DNA of 34,541 nt from JAHFLF01 sp964560145. GTDB lineage: Bacteria > Patescibacteriota > Minisyncoccia > UBA6257 > 1-14-0-10-44-23. This document shows, piece by piece, positions 17,292 to 25,911 of this stretch. A model generated the notes under the pieces. That model searched no databases and was not told where the DNA came from. It saw only the letters and a program-made list of their open reading frames with translations. The stretch covers positions 1 through 34,541 of the forward strand of contig CAZLKS010000007.1 in the NCBI GenBank assembly GCA_964560145.1, read 5' to 3'. Numbering within the stretch: position 1 is the first letter of the stretch; every line of letters starts with the position of its first letter. The position numbers and the translations under genes were made by a program.

Positions 17292-18286
17292 TAAAGTGGT
17301 GAAACTTTGTATGAAGCTGGAGCGTTCTTCAAGTACTCCATCAGCTGCTCCTTGTTAAGCAGATTTGTCTGTGCTCCAATTGCCTGCACCACCGCCATGG
17401 ACTCCACAGGACCCCAGGCCAGACCGTCTTTTATCGATAGCCCGGACATTAGCGCGGCAACAAAGCCTGTTGCAAAAGCGTCCCCCGCCCCTGTACGCGA
17501 AATTGGCGGCACAGGATCCGGATACGGCGTTGCCGAATACTGGTTCACGCCGTCGCTTGCATAGGCAGCAGCTGGTCCATCGGTAATGACTACAATCTTT
17601 GGTCCGAGTGCATGCAAACCAGCAAACTCATCTTTTAAGTCACGGTCCTGTACTCCCAAAATGTGCTGCGCCTCCTCGCGATTCACAAATAAAACATGCG
17701 TTCGTGCGTAGATTCTCTTGAGTCGCTCGGCACCCAATTTTATCTGAAAAGTACCCGGATTGAACGCAAGTTTCGCCTCTGGATTGTTTTCGAGATACGT
17801 AGCTAGATCATCATGAAGCTGCAATGTGTGTTGCCCCATCGATGAGAAATATATCCAGGAAACTTTTCCGATTGCGTTAATTGGCTCATACTCAAAGTCT
17901 TCGTGCTTCACTAGAATAGTTCTCTCGGGGCCATAATTCAAAACGAAGTGATAGTTTGTCGGTAGATTAGGGTTAACCTTTACCAGCTCCGTACCAACCC
18001 CCTCTTTTGCGTAATGGTCGAGAATCTGCTGACCGTAATAGTCCTTGCCGATAGCAGCGAGCATCGCGGTCTTAAAGCCGAGACGAGCCAAACCCACTGC
18101 AACATTGCTCGAGTTGCCAACAGCGGCAACAACTTTTAGGCTTTCGTAAGGAATCTTCTCCCCAAAAGGCATACTTAAAGTCATTTCTTTAGTTGTCGGG
18201 TCGGTTGTTACCTCCCCAACAGACAACTTTATAAAAGCATCGATGACTACGTCGCCAATAGCGATTAAATCGTATTTGTGTGCCAT
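17291..18286 (-). CDS. PfkB/ribokinase family sugar or nucleoside kinase
   Basis: A 331-aa kinase. The anion-hole motif and catalytic Asp are in RTGAGDAFATGF near the C-terminus; the N-terminal GDVVIDAFIKL and the GNSSNVAVGLARLG block are family features. The substrate cannot be read from sequence; ribose, fructose or a nucleoside are possible. I chose MAHKYDLIAIGD at 18286; an upstream start adds 18 residues with no conservation. Its TAG stop merges with the family B palindrome. Confidence 0.88.
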   Translation of the reverse strand: MAHKYDLIAIGDVVIDAFIKLSVGEVTTDPTTKEMTLSMPFGEKIPYESLKVVAAVGNSSNVAVGLARLGFKTAMLAAIGKDYYGQQILDHYAKEGVGTELVKVNPNLPTNYHFVLNYGPERTILVKHEDFEYEPINAIGKVSWIYFSSMGQHTLQLHDDLATYLENNPEAKLAFNPGTFQIKLGAERLKRIYARTHVLFVNREEAQHILGVQDRDLKDEFAGLHALGPKIVVITDGPAAAYASDGVNQYSATPYPDPVPPISRTGAGDAFATGFVAALMSGLSIKDGLAWGPVESMAVVQAIGAQTNLLNKEQLMEYLKNAPASYKVSPL

Positions 18287-18335
18287 AAATGAATGAGTAA
18301 TTGCTATCAATTCTAGCACAAAATCTTTTCCTTCT

Positions 18336-18392
18336 GTCATCCCGTGCTAGCTCGCCCTGAGCCTAGCCGAAGGGGCACGGGATCCATCCCCT
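18336..18392. repeat. Family C-like palindrome
   Basis: CTGTCATCCCGTGC...GCACGGGAT: arms ATCCCGTGC (18339-18347) and GCACGGGAT (18375-18383). It is related in its opening motif to the CTGTCATTGCGAG family. Confidence 0.6.
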
Positions 18393-18409
18393 ATCTTCTC
18401 TAGAAATGC

Positions 18410-18444
18410 ACGTGGCCCAACAGGTAGAACCTGAAGGGCCACGT
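18410..18444 (-). terminator. Hairpins after the 722-aa gene
   Basis: A perfect stem ACGTGGCCC (18410-18418) with GGGCCACGT (18436-18444), enclosing CAGGT-AGA-ACCTG. A second hairpin, TGACCGAG (18451-18458) with CTCGGTCA (18476-18483), lies between it and the gene. Neither has a T-run, so termination is inferred from position; they may instead stabilise the mRNA end. Confidence 0.5.
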
Positions 18445-18492
18445 CGCGGATGACCGAGAATCAATACAAACCATCCTCGGTCACTTCGTCTT

Positions 18493-20661
18493 TCATCCCC
18501 CGTTCGGGGGCAGAGGTTCTCCGGAGAGACTGTCGGCAATCAGCTGCTCGCCAGCATCCCGAATGCGCAGCTTGAACGCTGCATGATCCCTTCGAACCTT
18601 CTCGAGCTCCTTACGGAGCTGAACGTTCTCCTCCGTGAGCTGCTGCACGCGAGCCTGAACCGCAGAGCCGGCAACGAGAAGGAGCGCCTTCTCGAACTCC
18701 GAACTCAGCAGCGAGCTTGTGGCAGCGACCTGGACCGGAGCAGAAGGCTGCGGAACCGGTGCAGGTGCGGGAACGGGAGGCAAAGCCGGCTCCTCGGGTG
18801 CCGCAGGCGTAGAACCGGTGGCATGTCCGTTCGTGGTCGGCTCGACCGTTGCGGTTGCAGTCTCCGGTTCGGGCTGAGTCGTGACTGCCAGCACAGAAGT
18901 ACTCGCAGCGTCACTGGCCGTCGCGTCGGCAGCGACCTCCGCAGGTCGTGACCCCTTCATACCGCCAGTCGGAACGACATAGGGTTCGACTCTGCAGTTC
19001 TCACCTTGTGGAGAACGGTACAGTCTGACCATCTCCAGCTTCACGGCATCTTCCGGGTTGTCCAACAAGTGCTTGCCGAACGCTAACTGGATTGATCCCA
19101 CGGTGCACTTGCGACTGACGAGTCCAGCCCTGCGGGCCAGCTCCTCACCAATCTCCTTGCAACAGAGACCATGCGGAAGAGTGGGAACCTGCTCGGCCAC
19201 GAACTGCTTGTTGGTCCAGGACTTGTCCGAGGGGAACTCGTCCTTGCCGAGCAGCTTGAAGGTGACGCGAGGTGAATGCTGCTTCTGCCCCTTGCTGGCA
19301 GAACGCACCGGTGAAGCCTTGGGAGCCGCGGTTGCCGGCTTCTCCTGAGGCTTCGGCTCGCCGAACCTCTCACGAAGTGCTTCGAGGAGCAGTTCTCTTG
19401 TGACGCCGCCGTTCACCCACTCCACACCACCCGAGCCCCTCGTCAACTTCTCCAACTCGCTCCTGAAGTTGAGCAGGTCGTAGCACTCGTGGAGCACCAC
19501 CGTCGCACGGATGCGGGGCGGGAGCCTGTTCTTGTCGTGCAACGGCACCTCGTGCGCCGAGATGTTCTCAACGCACGCGTATCCCTCGATGGGATGTTTG
19601 CCGATGACAACCAGCTGCGGATGAGCTGCGTCCGAGTCGAGAAGACCGAGCGCATGCAGAATCCGGCCCTTCAAAATCTCAGCAGTCATATCCCTCTCCT
19701 CCCCACTTGGGGCTTTGTCTTTCTGTGCTTCGACAACGGCCTCATCATCATCAGACGACTCAACACCTCTAGGAGCTTCGCCCGCGAATTCCACGGGCAC
19801 TTCCAACTCCTTGAGGAGCTCTTCGTCATCTTCACCATCGCTCGTCGTAGAGAGCTCTGGTTCAATGTCTTCGTCTTCGTCGTCAGGGTCATCAGGAGAG
19901 GCTGGCTCCGGAATCGGCAGAACGGGTGGCGGCTCATACACATTCGTCACGTGCAAGAACTCACCACTCTCGATTCGAGCCAGCCTTTCAGCGTCAGCTT
20001 GAACCTGTGCCCTCCGAAGCTCCTCCTCTTTGTCTAGTCTCTGAAGCGTTAGACGCACAAGTTCTTGCGAAACTCGCACGTGTGCCTCGGACCAGACTCG
20101 AGCAATGGTGGCGAGAGTCGCCAATTCAAGGTCCTCCACTCGGAGGCGATGAATCTCGATGAGTCGTTCCAGGTCAGCTTGACTCGGCCCGTTTGCCGCT
20201 GCCTTTACGGCAGGGGTCGTCGATGTAGTCACCGAAGCAACAGGAAGCTGAGTCTTACGAGCCGACCGCTCGCCAGACCACTTCACCCTCTTCGACTTCT
20301 TGGTCGACGGCGAGAAAATTGCGAACCGATGCCGAGTAGCACCTTCAAACTGTTTGTGGAACTGATAGGTGAATACTGCGTCGTCGATTTCCCGGCGCCG
20401 CCCGAACTTCTTGCCAAGCATGAGGCTGATGACACCGACGGTGGTTCCGAGGGCCAACCCCTCATGAGGAATGTCAAACCTTCCGTACGTATCAAGCAGC
20501 TCTTTGATGACGTCGGGTTCAGAGAGGCTCCGGGTGCCGTTTCGAACCTCGAGTACGAACTGCGGAGCAGTTTCATACTGTTGCGCGAACTCTTCCCAAG
20601 CTTTTCTCCAACCCCGAAGAACCCATTTTGCCCCATTCGAAGGGGCAGCGTGATTACTCAC
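18493..20661 (-). CDS. Large G+C-rich protein of unknown function with acidic and coiled-coil regions
   Basis: A 722-aa protein I do not recognise. Residues 1-130 are mixed and basic. About 165-240 is helical and charged, probably coiled coil. About 245-320 is very acidic (DDPDDEDEDIEPE), then a folded-looking block around VVIGKHPIEGYACVENI and TVVLHECYDLLNF (about 340-420), another around EEIGEELARR-like residues 500-550, a Pro/Ala-rich linker (about 600-645) and a C-terminal coiled coil (EENVQLRKELEKV). No signal peptide. It starts with GTG, preceded 6 nt upstream by AAAGGGGG, and has a leader of about 68 nt. G+C content is higher than in neighbouring core genes (about 55% in one 60-base line against 45% in an ftsZ line). 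Confidence 0.75.
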   Translation of the reverse strand: MSNHAAPSNGAKWVLRGWRKAWEEFAQQYETAPQFVLEVRNGTRSLSEPDVIKELLDTYGRFDIPHEGLALGTTVGVISLMLGKKFGRRREIDDAVFTYQFHKQFEGATRHRFAIFSPSTKKSKRVKWSGERSARKTQLPVASVTTSTTPAVKAAANGPSQADLERLIEIHRLRVEDLELATLATIARVWSEAHVRVSQELVRLTLQRLDKEEELRRAQVQADAERLARIESGEFLHVTNVYEPPPVLPIPEPASPDDPDDEDEDIEPELSTTSDGEDDEELLKELEVPVEFAGEAPRGVESSDDDEAVVEAQKDKAPSGEERDMTAEILKGRILHALGLLDSDAAHPQLVVIGKHPIEGYACVENISAHEVPLHDKNRLPPRIRATVVLHECYDLLNFRSELEKLTRGSGGVEWVNGGVTRELLLEALRERFGEPKPQEKPATAAPKASPVRSASKGQKQHSPRVTFKLLGKDEFPSDKSWTNKQFVAEQVPTLPHGLCCKEIGEELARRAGLVSRKCTVGSIQLAFGKHLLDNPEDAVKLEMVRLYRSPQGENCRVEPYVVPTGGMKGSRPAEVAADATASDAASTSVLAVTTQPEPETATATVEPTTNGHATGSTPAAPEEPALPPVPAPAPVPQPSAPVQVAATSSLLSSEFEKALLLVAGSAVQARVQQLTEENVQLRKELEKVRRDHAAFKLRIRDAGEQLIADSLSGEPLPPNGG

Positions 20662-20667
20662 TCGAAG

Positions 20668-20675
20668 CCCCCTTT
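20668..20675 (-). promoter_or_regulatory. G-rich ribosome-binding-like run of the 722-aa gene
   Basis: AAAGGGGG on the minus strand, 6 nt before the GTG. It decides the start. Such a run is unexpected where the 16S has no CCTCC end. Confidence 0.55.
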
Positions 20676-20735
20676 CTTGGGTAGGCGAAATGCCTAATTC
20701 TTACCCTACCGCACCAGATGAGACTGAGCAAGCTT

Positions 20736-20741
20736 ATTATA
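20736..20741 (-). promoter_or_regulatory. -10 hexamer of the 722-aa gene
   Basis: TATAAT on the minus strand, about 75 nt before the GTG. No good -35 is seen. A 10-of-11-bp hairpin (20750-20760 with 20772-20782, arms CGCCCACCCCT and AGGAGTGGGCG) occupies the -35 area. Confidence 0.5.
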
Positions 20742-20883
20742 AAATGCCACGCCCACCCCTCAGTAGAACCAAGGAGTGGGCGCAAGCGAGGAGTATATTT
20801 TTGGGCAGGACGCCTCCTCTTATGCGGCGTCCTTTTCTTCTACGGCCAATGCACTGCAATCTCCATTCTGTGGCAGAAGCCAC

Positions 20884-21786
20884 CTACCGATGACGTTTTG
20901 ACTTCGGCTTTGGCTTCGACATCTTCGAGAGCGCCTCGATTGCCGATGTCGCCTCAGCCGCCAAAGCGTCGCACTGCTCGTGGAGCGCTCGGATGGTCGA
21001 AGCCCTCTCCTCAAGAAGCTTCACGAGATCGGCGACCTGCCCTTCAAGACTCTTGATCTTGCCAGAAAGGTGAGGGTGCGCCGGCTTGAGTTCAGTCTTC
21101 TTCGCAAGTTGCTCGCGAAGAGTCCGAACCTCAGCTTCCGCATTCGCCAGTGCCTGGCACTGACTCTGCCACTCTTCCTCGAACTCGGCGGGCCGAATTC
21201 GCACCTCTTCCCGCCCAGCCGACATCGAAAGAGCGAGGCTAGTACTCCGAAGACGAGTCCTCAGCCGCCGGATGACCGCCAGATGCCGGAATTCAGCGCT
21301 GATAGCTGCCTCAGCACGCGAATCCAGCTTCTGTTGCTTATCCTTCAGCTCCTTCAGCTCATCCTCGAGCCTCGCACGTTCCACCTCGGACTCACCAGCA
21401 AGAGCAAGAGCAGCGAGCATCTCTCCCTTGAAGTAATCGTTCGGATGCAGGACACTGCTCACTTGCGGAACTGCAAGCGGCGGTAGACCGAGAAAAGGCC
21501 GTAGCCTCGCCGCAATAGCTTCCTCGCTTGCTGGTTCATAAATGATCGGCTGAGGACTCATGGCCTGAGCGGTCCTCTTTAGGGCTGCTATCATCGCCGC
21601 CGACACGCTGTCGGCAACGATGTGCACATAGAAGAAACCGGCCGGAATACCGGCCTTTTTCTTCTGGCCGAGCTCACATTTGCGCCAGACCTTGACGAGC
21701 TTGCCCAGCAGGAGAGTTGAAAGCCCTCCCACCGCCAGCTCTTCCGCCCCGAAGACGAGGTGCTTCCTCTCTCGGACCTTAACCAT
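20884..21786 (-). CDS. G+C-rich coiled-coil protein of unknown function
   Basis: A 300-aa protein I do not recognise. Residues 1-110 look folded, with a hydrophobic segment GGLSTLLLGKLV and FFYVHIVADSVSAAMIAAL. From about 130 on it is largely heptad-like coiled coil (ERARLEDELKELKDKQQKL; AEVRTLREQLAKK; IKSLEGQVADLVKLLEE), with a Lys/Arg-rich tail KPKPKSKRHR that may bind nucleic acid. It shares base composition, leader style and orientation with the 722-aa gene downstream, suggesting one unit. The ATG at 21786 is chosen because G8 lies 5 nt upstream; the frame is open to a GTG at 21804 before the G run. Confidence 0.75.
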   Translation of the reverse strand: MVKVRERKHLVFGAEELAVGGLSTLLLGKLVKVWRKCELGQKKKAGIPAGFFYVHIVADSVSAAMIAALKRTAQAMSPQPIIYEPASEEAIAARLRPFLGLPPLAVPQVSSVLHPNDYFKGEMLAALALAGESEVERARLEDELKELKDKQQKLDSRAEAAISAEFRHLAVIRRLRTRLRSTSLALSMSAGREEVRIRPAEFEEEWQSQCQALANAEAEVRTLREQLAKKTELKPAHPHLSGKIKSLEGQVADLVKLLEERASTIRALHEQCDALAAEATSAIEALSKMSKPKPKSKRHR

Positions 21787-21791
21787 AGCCA

Positions 21792-21799
21792 CCCCCCCC
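21792..21799 (-). promoter_or_regulatory. Run of eight G before the 300-aa gene
   Basis: A G8 homopolymer on the minus strand, 5 nt before the ATG. It may act as an SD-like site. Length changes would alter spacing and the frame from the GTG at 21804. Confidence 0.5.
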
Positions 21800-21854
21800 T
21801 GCACTCTCTTTGGAAACTGCGAAAACCACCTACACCGGTGGCCTTCTGCCTATT

Positions 21855-21882
21855 ATTATAGAACTTTTTACGCAAAAGTCAA
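21855..21882 (-). promoter_or_regulatory. Near-consensus sigma-70-type promoter of the 300-aa gene
   Basis: TTGACT (-35, 21877-21882), 16-bp spacer and TATAAT (-10, 21855-21860) on the minus strand. The predicted leader is about 65 nt and contains a CCACC/GGTGG hairpin. This promoter is much closer to consensus than those of the core genes. Confidence 0.85.
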
Positions 21883-21912
21883 GAAACAAAAAATACGCGT
21901 TGAAAATAAAAC

Positions 21913-22908
21913 TTAAACGGTCTTCCGAGAAATCGCCTTCTTTACGGCGGCAACAATATCTTTCACACCCATACCGTATTTTTCGATAAGCTCAGAAGGT
22001 TTACCACTTTCACCAAAAGTATCCTGCATACCAATGAACTCAATCGGTGTCGGCAGTTTACGAGCTAAGACTTCAGCTACGGCACCACCAAGCCCACCAA
22101 GCACCTGATGCTCCTCTACAGTAACCACCGCTCCACACTTCTTCGCTGCAACCAGGATTGCTTTTTCGTCTATCGGCTTAATAGTGTGCATATTCAAAAC
22201 CATCACCTCAATCTTTTCTTTTTTGAGTTCTTTAGCAACTAGTAGCGCATTATGTAAAAGTGGGCCACAACCAATAATGGCAACTTGTGGTTTTCTGCCC
22301 TGCCAAAGCGTTTCGGCTCTCCCCGGAAGAAAAGGAGTTGCCTCGGTAGTAAATACTGGCGTCTTCTCGCGGCTATATCGAAGGTAAACAGGCCCCATCA
22401 TCCTACCAGCAGCAATCGTCGCCTTACGAGCCTCAATCGCGTCGCAGGGCACAATAACTCGCATATTGGGCATCACCCGCATCGTCGCGATATCCTCTAT
22501 TGCCTGATGGGTCGCTCCATCGGGGCCAACAGAGATACCAGCATGATGACCGGCTATCTTAACGTTTGCGTTGCTATAGCTAATTGTCGTTCGAATTTGC
22601 TCCCAGTTGCGACCGGGCGAGAAAGTTGCATAAGAAGCAATAAAAGGAATCTTGCCGCTGATTGCCAATCCAGCTGCAATCGCCGCCATATTCTGCTCAG
22701 CTACACCAACCTGAAAGAAGCGCTCTGGAAACGTCGCAGCAAATTTTTGACTCCGCGTTGACTCGGTAAGGTCTGCGCAAAGAGCAACAACGTTTGGATT
22801 CTCGTTGCCGAGAACGACAATTCCCTCGCCATAACCATCGCGAGTTGCACGCTGGCTAATGACCAGCTCGAAAACTGCTTCACTGAGTTTTGCTGATTCG
22901 TGGATCAT
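21913..22908 (-). CDS. Transketolase, C-terminal subunit
   Basis: A 331-aa protein covering the pyrimidine-binding and C-terminal domains of transketolase. The pyrimidine-domain Glu lies in FFQVGVAEQNMAAIAAGLA; IASYATFSPGRNWEQIR and the C-terminal VTVEEHQVLGGLGGAVAEVL match the family. It works with the N-terminal subunit encoded at 23494-24384, the two forming one thiamine-diphosphate enzyme of the non-oxidative pentose phosphate pathway. TATATT (22916-22921) ends 7 nt before the ATG, so it is probably leaderless. Confidence 0.93.
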   Translation of the reverse strand: MIHESAKLSEAVFELVISQRATRDGYGEGIVVLGNENPNVVALCADLTESTRSQKFAATFPERFFQVGVAEQNMAAIAAGLAISGKIPFIASYATFSPGRNWEQIRTTISYSNANVKIAGHHAGISVGPDGATHQAIEDIATMRVMPNMRVIVPCDAIEARKATIAAGRMMGPVYLRYSREKTPVFTTEATPFLPGRAETLWQGRKPQVAIIGCGPLLHNALLVAKELKKEKIEVMVLNMHTIKPIDEKAILVAAKKCGAVVTVEEHQVLGGLGGAVAEVLARKLPTPIEFIGMQDTFGESGKPSELIEKYGMGVKDIVAAVKKAISRKTV

Positions 22909-22935
22909 TATAAAAAATATATGCTGTTTCCATCC

Positions 22936-23017
22936 CCTCTGTCATCGCGAGGTACCCCGTGGCGATCCAGTTTGTTTACTGATTCTGGATTGCTTCGAAT
23001 ACTCGCAATGACAGAGG
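22936..23017. repeat. Family C palindrome (CTGTCATTGCGAG type)
   Basis: A complete 82-bp element: CCTCTGTCATCGCGAGG...GGCGATCCAG on the left and CTGGATTGCTTCGAATACTCGCAATGACAGAGG on the right, arms of about 33 bp around a T-rich loop. It sits just upstream of the transketolase C-subunit promoter. Partial copies are at 26459-26495 and 30595-30629. Confidence 0.85.
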
Positions 23018-23035
23018 CTAAGATTCAAAGACACT

Positions 23036-23308
23036 TTAGCACTTTCCTTGACCGCACGAGCCGGATCCTTCACTGCACACCTTCTTGCACGAACTCATCT
23101 TGGCACGGTGACCATACAAAGCAATAACCGCAAAAACAAGGGCGTTCCAGTAATGAGCGCTTGCGTCAATTCCCTGCCCAGTCTTCCACCAAGCGGCAAC
23201 CGCAGAAACAAGAGCAACCGCCCACGCTAGCCCGCTAAACATAGGAACCCAGCAGCAACCCCAGTGCATACCACCACCACACTTCTTCTGTTCAACTTGT
23301 CCTTCCAT
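23036..23308 (-). CDS. Small Cys-rich two-helix membrane protein
   Basis: A 90-aa protein of unknown function. Two probable membrane helices (FSGLAWAVALVSAVAAWW and WNALVFAVIALYG) are flanked by Cys clusters: KKCGGGMHWGCCW before the first helix and SSCKKVCSEGSGSCGQGKC at the C-terminus. With two helices both termini lie on the same side, so the Cys could form a metal site. It separates the two transketolase genes. The ATG at 23308 is preferred over an upstream extension of 23 residues with no helix. Confidence 0.65.
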   Translation of the reverse strand: MEGQVEQKKCGGGMHWGCCWVPMFSGLAWAVALVSAVAAWWKTGQGIDASAHYWNALVFAVIALYGHRAKMSSCKKVCSEGSGSCGQGKC

Positions 23309-23398
23309 AGTAATGTAAAAGCGAATTAATGATTCACAATGAGAACAACCTAAGAATCTCGACCTTTCAAATAACAAGATAATTATAACATAGAGAGC

Positions 23399-23488
23399 GT
23401 GCTACGAAATGCAGAAAAAACGAAAGTACGAAGGAAACGGTTCAGGTGTTGTGTTCGTACATTCGTAACTATTTCGTATTTCGTAACA
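23399..23488. repeat. Family A palindrome after the transketolase N-subunit
   Basis: About 90 bp, from GTGCTACGAAATGC to TTTCGTATTTCGTAAC, ending 5 nt from the stop codon of the minus-strand transketolase gene. Confidence 0.8.
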
Positions 23489-23493
23489 ACTCT

Positions 23494-24384
23494 CTATGAG
23501 TGTCCCGCCTCGATGTTACCACCTAACGTACGTAGCTCACGAAGGGCAACCTTTACCTGCTCGTTCTTTGGCGGTGCACCCTTAATATCAACAACCCCTG
23601 GCGGATTGCCGTGCCATTCATAACGCCCCTCCATATAATCAACCCCCTTCCCAGGAATAGTGTGAGCGATTATCACAGTCGGCTTCTCATAAATTACCCG
23701 TGCCTCATTAACCGCACCAATAAAAGCTGGTATATCGTTGCCGTTGACCTCGATAACATGCCAGTTGAACGCCTCATACTTTGCCTTGAGCGGCTCAAGC
23801 GGCATAACATCCTCAGTGTGACCGTCAATTTGAATATTATTACGGTCGACAACGGCGGTGAGATTCGAGAGTTTTCTCTTTCCCGCAAACAGTACCGCCT
23901 CCCAAAGATTACCCTCGTTATGCTCACCATCAGAAAGAAGTGCGTATGTTTGGTATTTTTGATTATTCAATTGCGCCGCAAGAGCTACTCCGATTGCCTG
24001 ACTAAGCCCTGAACCGAGCGGTCCCGAAGTCGTCTCGACACCGGGTAGCGCCCCACGATGCGGATGCCCCTGCAAACGCGAGTTCGCCTTTCGCAACGTG
24101 AGCAACTCTTCCATAGAGAAATAACCTGCCTGCGCCATCGCCGCATACTGCACCGGACAAATATGCCCATTGCTCAGAATCAAACGATCGCGCGTTGGCA
24201 ATGCGGGCTTTTTCGGGTCATGGTTCAATATATGAAAATAGAAAGCAGCAAAGATATCGGCCATACCCAATGAACCAGCGCTGTGACCCGAACCTGCTTC
24301 GACAAGCATAGTAATCACATTCTGCCGAATGGTATTCGCCTCAACTTCGAGTTGCTTGATTTTTGCGGTAGTAAGCGACTGCAT
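23494..24384 (-). CDS. Transketolase, N-terminal subunit
   Basis: A 296-aa protein with the pyrophosphate-binding half of transketolase. EAGSGHSAGSLGMADI, ILSNGHICPVQYA, ETTSGPLGSGLSQAIG and the thiamine-diphosphate metal motif SDGEHNEGNLWEA...NN are all present. It is the partner of the C-subunit at 21913-22908; the pair replaces the usual single long protein. TATAAT (24392-24397) ends 7 nt before the ATG, again a leaderless arrangement. Confidence 0.95.
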   Translation of the reverse strand: MQSLTTAKIKQLEVEANTIRQNVITMLVEAGSGHSAGSLGMADIFAAFYFHILNHDPKKPALPTRDRLILSNGHICPVQYAAMAQAGYFSMEELLTLRKANSRLQGHPHRGALPGVETTSGPLGSGLSQAIGVALAAQLNNQKYQTYALLSDGEHNEGNLWEAVLFAGKRKLSNLTAVVDRNNIQIDGHTEDVMPLEPLKAKYEAFNWHVIEVNGNDIPAFIGAVNEARVIYEKPTVIIAHTIPGKGVDYMEGRYEWHGNPPGVVDIKGAPPKNEQVKVALRELRTLGGNIEAGHS

Positions 24385-24414
24385 GTACTTTATTATACCA
24401 CCTCGCCAAGCGCC

Positions 24415-25101
24415 TCACTCAGCCAACGCAGCGAGTTTGCGATACATTGCAACCGAGTCTTCAGCACCGAAGATGACACTACCAGCCACTACCTGCGTTG
24501 CCCCCGCCTCTCGATACAGAGAAACGGTTTCGGGAGTAACTCCTCCGTCTACTTCAATAGGAATCAGCGGAAACGCTCGACGAATCGCTCTTATCTTCTC
24601 GTACGTATTTGGCTCCGTCGTCTGTCCGGCCAGACCAGGATGAACCGCTAGCACCTGACACCCTTTCACTAGAGGCAGATACGGAAAAGCCTTTTCGGCG
24701 GGTGTCTCTGGCGCAAGAGCCAACCAAATCTCTACACCCCGTCCCTCACCAATAGAAGCAATCGTATCAATTGCCGTCGCCGTCTCAATATGCACGATAA
24801 TACGTGACGCTCCCGCCGCCAACCAAGACTCCAAAGCCAGCTCTGGTTCAGTAAGCATTAGATGTACCTCAATCCGCATATGCGAGTCTCTTTTCAACGA
24901 CGGAAGCTCTTCTGGATTTCGCCAGGTTGCATATCCATGAGTGAATCCGCCATCAGCGATGTCAATATGAATCCAACAATTCTCATCGGTGTTTCCGGCA
25001 CGACTTTCGCTCCCGTGATCACAAAGAAAACTCTCAGCAATCTCAACACGAGACTTAACACAGTCAAAATCGGGACAATTGATTGCAGGAATTATTTTCA
25101 T
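24415..25101 (-). CDS. rpe: Ribulose-phosphate 3-epimerase
   Basis: A 228-aa TIM-barrel enzyme interconverting ribulose 5-phosphate and xylulose 5-phosphate. Divergent but recognisable blocks: IHIDIADGGFTHGY (metal His/Asp), EVHLMLTEPE, VLAVHPGLAGQ and IEVDGGVTPETV with GSVIFGAEDS (phosphate site). There is an insertion of about 15 residues before IHID (around CDHGSESRAGNT). TATACT (25108-25113) ends 6 nt before the ATG. Confidence 0.88.
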   Translation of the reverse strand: MKIIPAINCPDFDCVKSRVEIAESFLCDHGSESRAGNTDENCWIHIDIADGGFTHGYATWRNPEELPSLKRDSHMRIEVHLMLTEPELALESWLAAGASRIIVHIETATAIDTIASIGEGRGVEIWLALAPETPAEKAFPYLPLVKGCQVLAVHPGLAGQTTEPNTYEKIRAIRRAFPLIPIEVDGGVTPETVSLYREAGATQVVAGSVIFGAEDSVAMYRKLAALAE

Positions 25102-25116
25102 ATACCAAGTATATAG

Positions 25117-25908
25117 CTACTCTTCTTGTCTGGGCAGCTCGACACCATAAGATCGAAGCTCTTTGACAACCGCATCTCTTCTTTCGATGATTCTTTGTAA
25201 TTCAAGCATGGTGTCGCCAATCTTTGCCCGTAGACTATTGAGTTTACTTTCCTTGCCCCAAGTGAATACACTCGCAGCTTCCAATTTGATAATAGCCTGA
25301 TTATACTCATGCACCTGTGCTCTGCGGGTGGCAATCTCACGTGACAAAAACTCATGCTGCTTTTGATAACCAAAAACCTCCATATCCCACCCTGCCGCAT
25401 AATCAGCCTTGCTCCCCTCCATGAATGATTCAAGAGGTGGATTACTATGTGCTACAAAATGGTGTTGTGCAAGCTCGACATCATAGTTTTCAAGGATATC
25501 ACGAAGAGATTCTTTTGAGCTTTGAAGTTGCTTACGATAAGCATGCAACCGCTGCAAGGCACTCGGCAGATTCGTTATCATATACTGTGCCGCCAAATCA
25601 GCCTCACGCGAGCTCAAGTGGCTCTTCCCGTCGTTGATGCGCAAAAAACCCGCGACAACATCTTTAACGTCAACAATCATAACTCCGAGTTTTCTAATGA
25701 CCTTCTCAAGACTCTCCTTCCGATCAGCAATCCGCTGTTTAAAGATTTCTTGGATTGGTTTATCGCCAAACTTCTGTATCAAGTCATCACGGAACTTCCC
25801 ACCCGGAACGCTGAGCTGGCGTGCATCTTCAATGCTCAAACCATCCGGAATATCATTCTCGGCTTTTTCACTCTTCGGTCGGTTTTCCTCGGGTGCGCCC
25901 TCGGTCAT
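25117..25908 (-). CDS. Hypothetical helical protein in operon with rpiB
   Basis: A 263-aa protein without a recognised family. It is highly charged and mostly helical: about 30-110 and 180-255 look like coiled coils (RIADRKESLEKVIRKL; LRAKIGDTMLELQRIIERR). No signal peptide or membrane segment. It starts 3 nt after the rpiB stop, so the two are co-transcribed and probably coupled. A cytosolic structural or regulatory role is a guess. Confidence 0.75.
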   Translation of the reverse strand: MTEGAPEENRPKSEKAENDIPDGLSIEDARQLSVPGGKFRDDLIQKFGDKPIQEIFKQRIADRKESLEKVIRKLGVMIVDVKDVVAGFLRINDGKSHLSSREADLAAQYMITNLPSALQRLHAYRKQLQSSKESLRDILENYDVELAQHHFVAHSNPPLESFMEGSKADYAAGWDMEVFGYQKQHEFLSREIATRRAQVHEYNQAIIKLEAASVFTWGKESKLNSLRAKIGDTMLELQRIIERRDAVVKELRSYGVELPRQEE

Positions 25909-25911
25909 ATA

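Noticed and set aside
20808..20832. Terminator of the 300-aa gene (GGACGCC/GGCGTCC hairpin)
   Set aside because: The T-run follows on the plus strand, opposite to the gene; on the minus strand there is no U-tract, so I left it unassigned.
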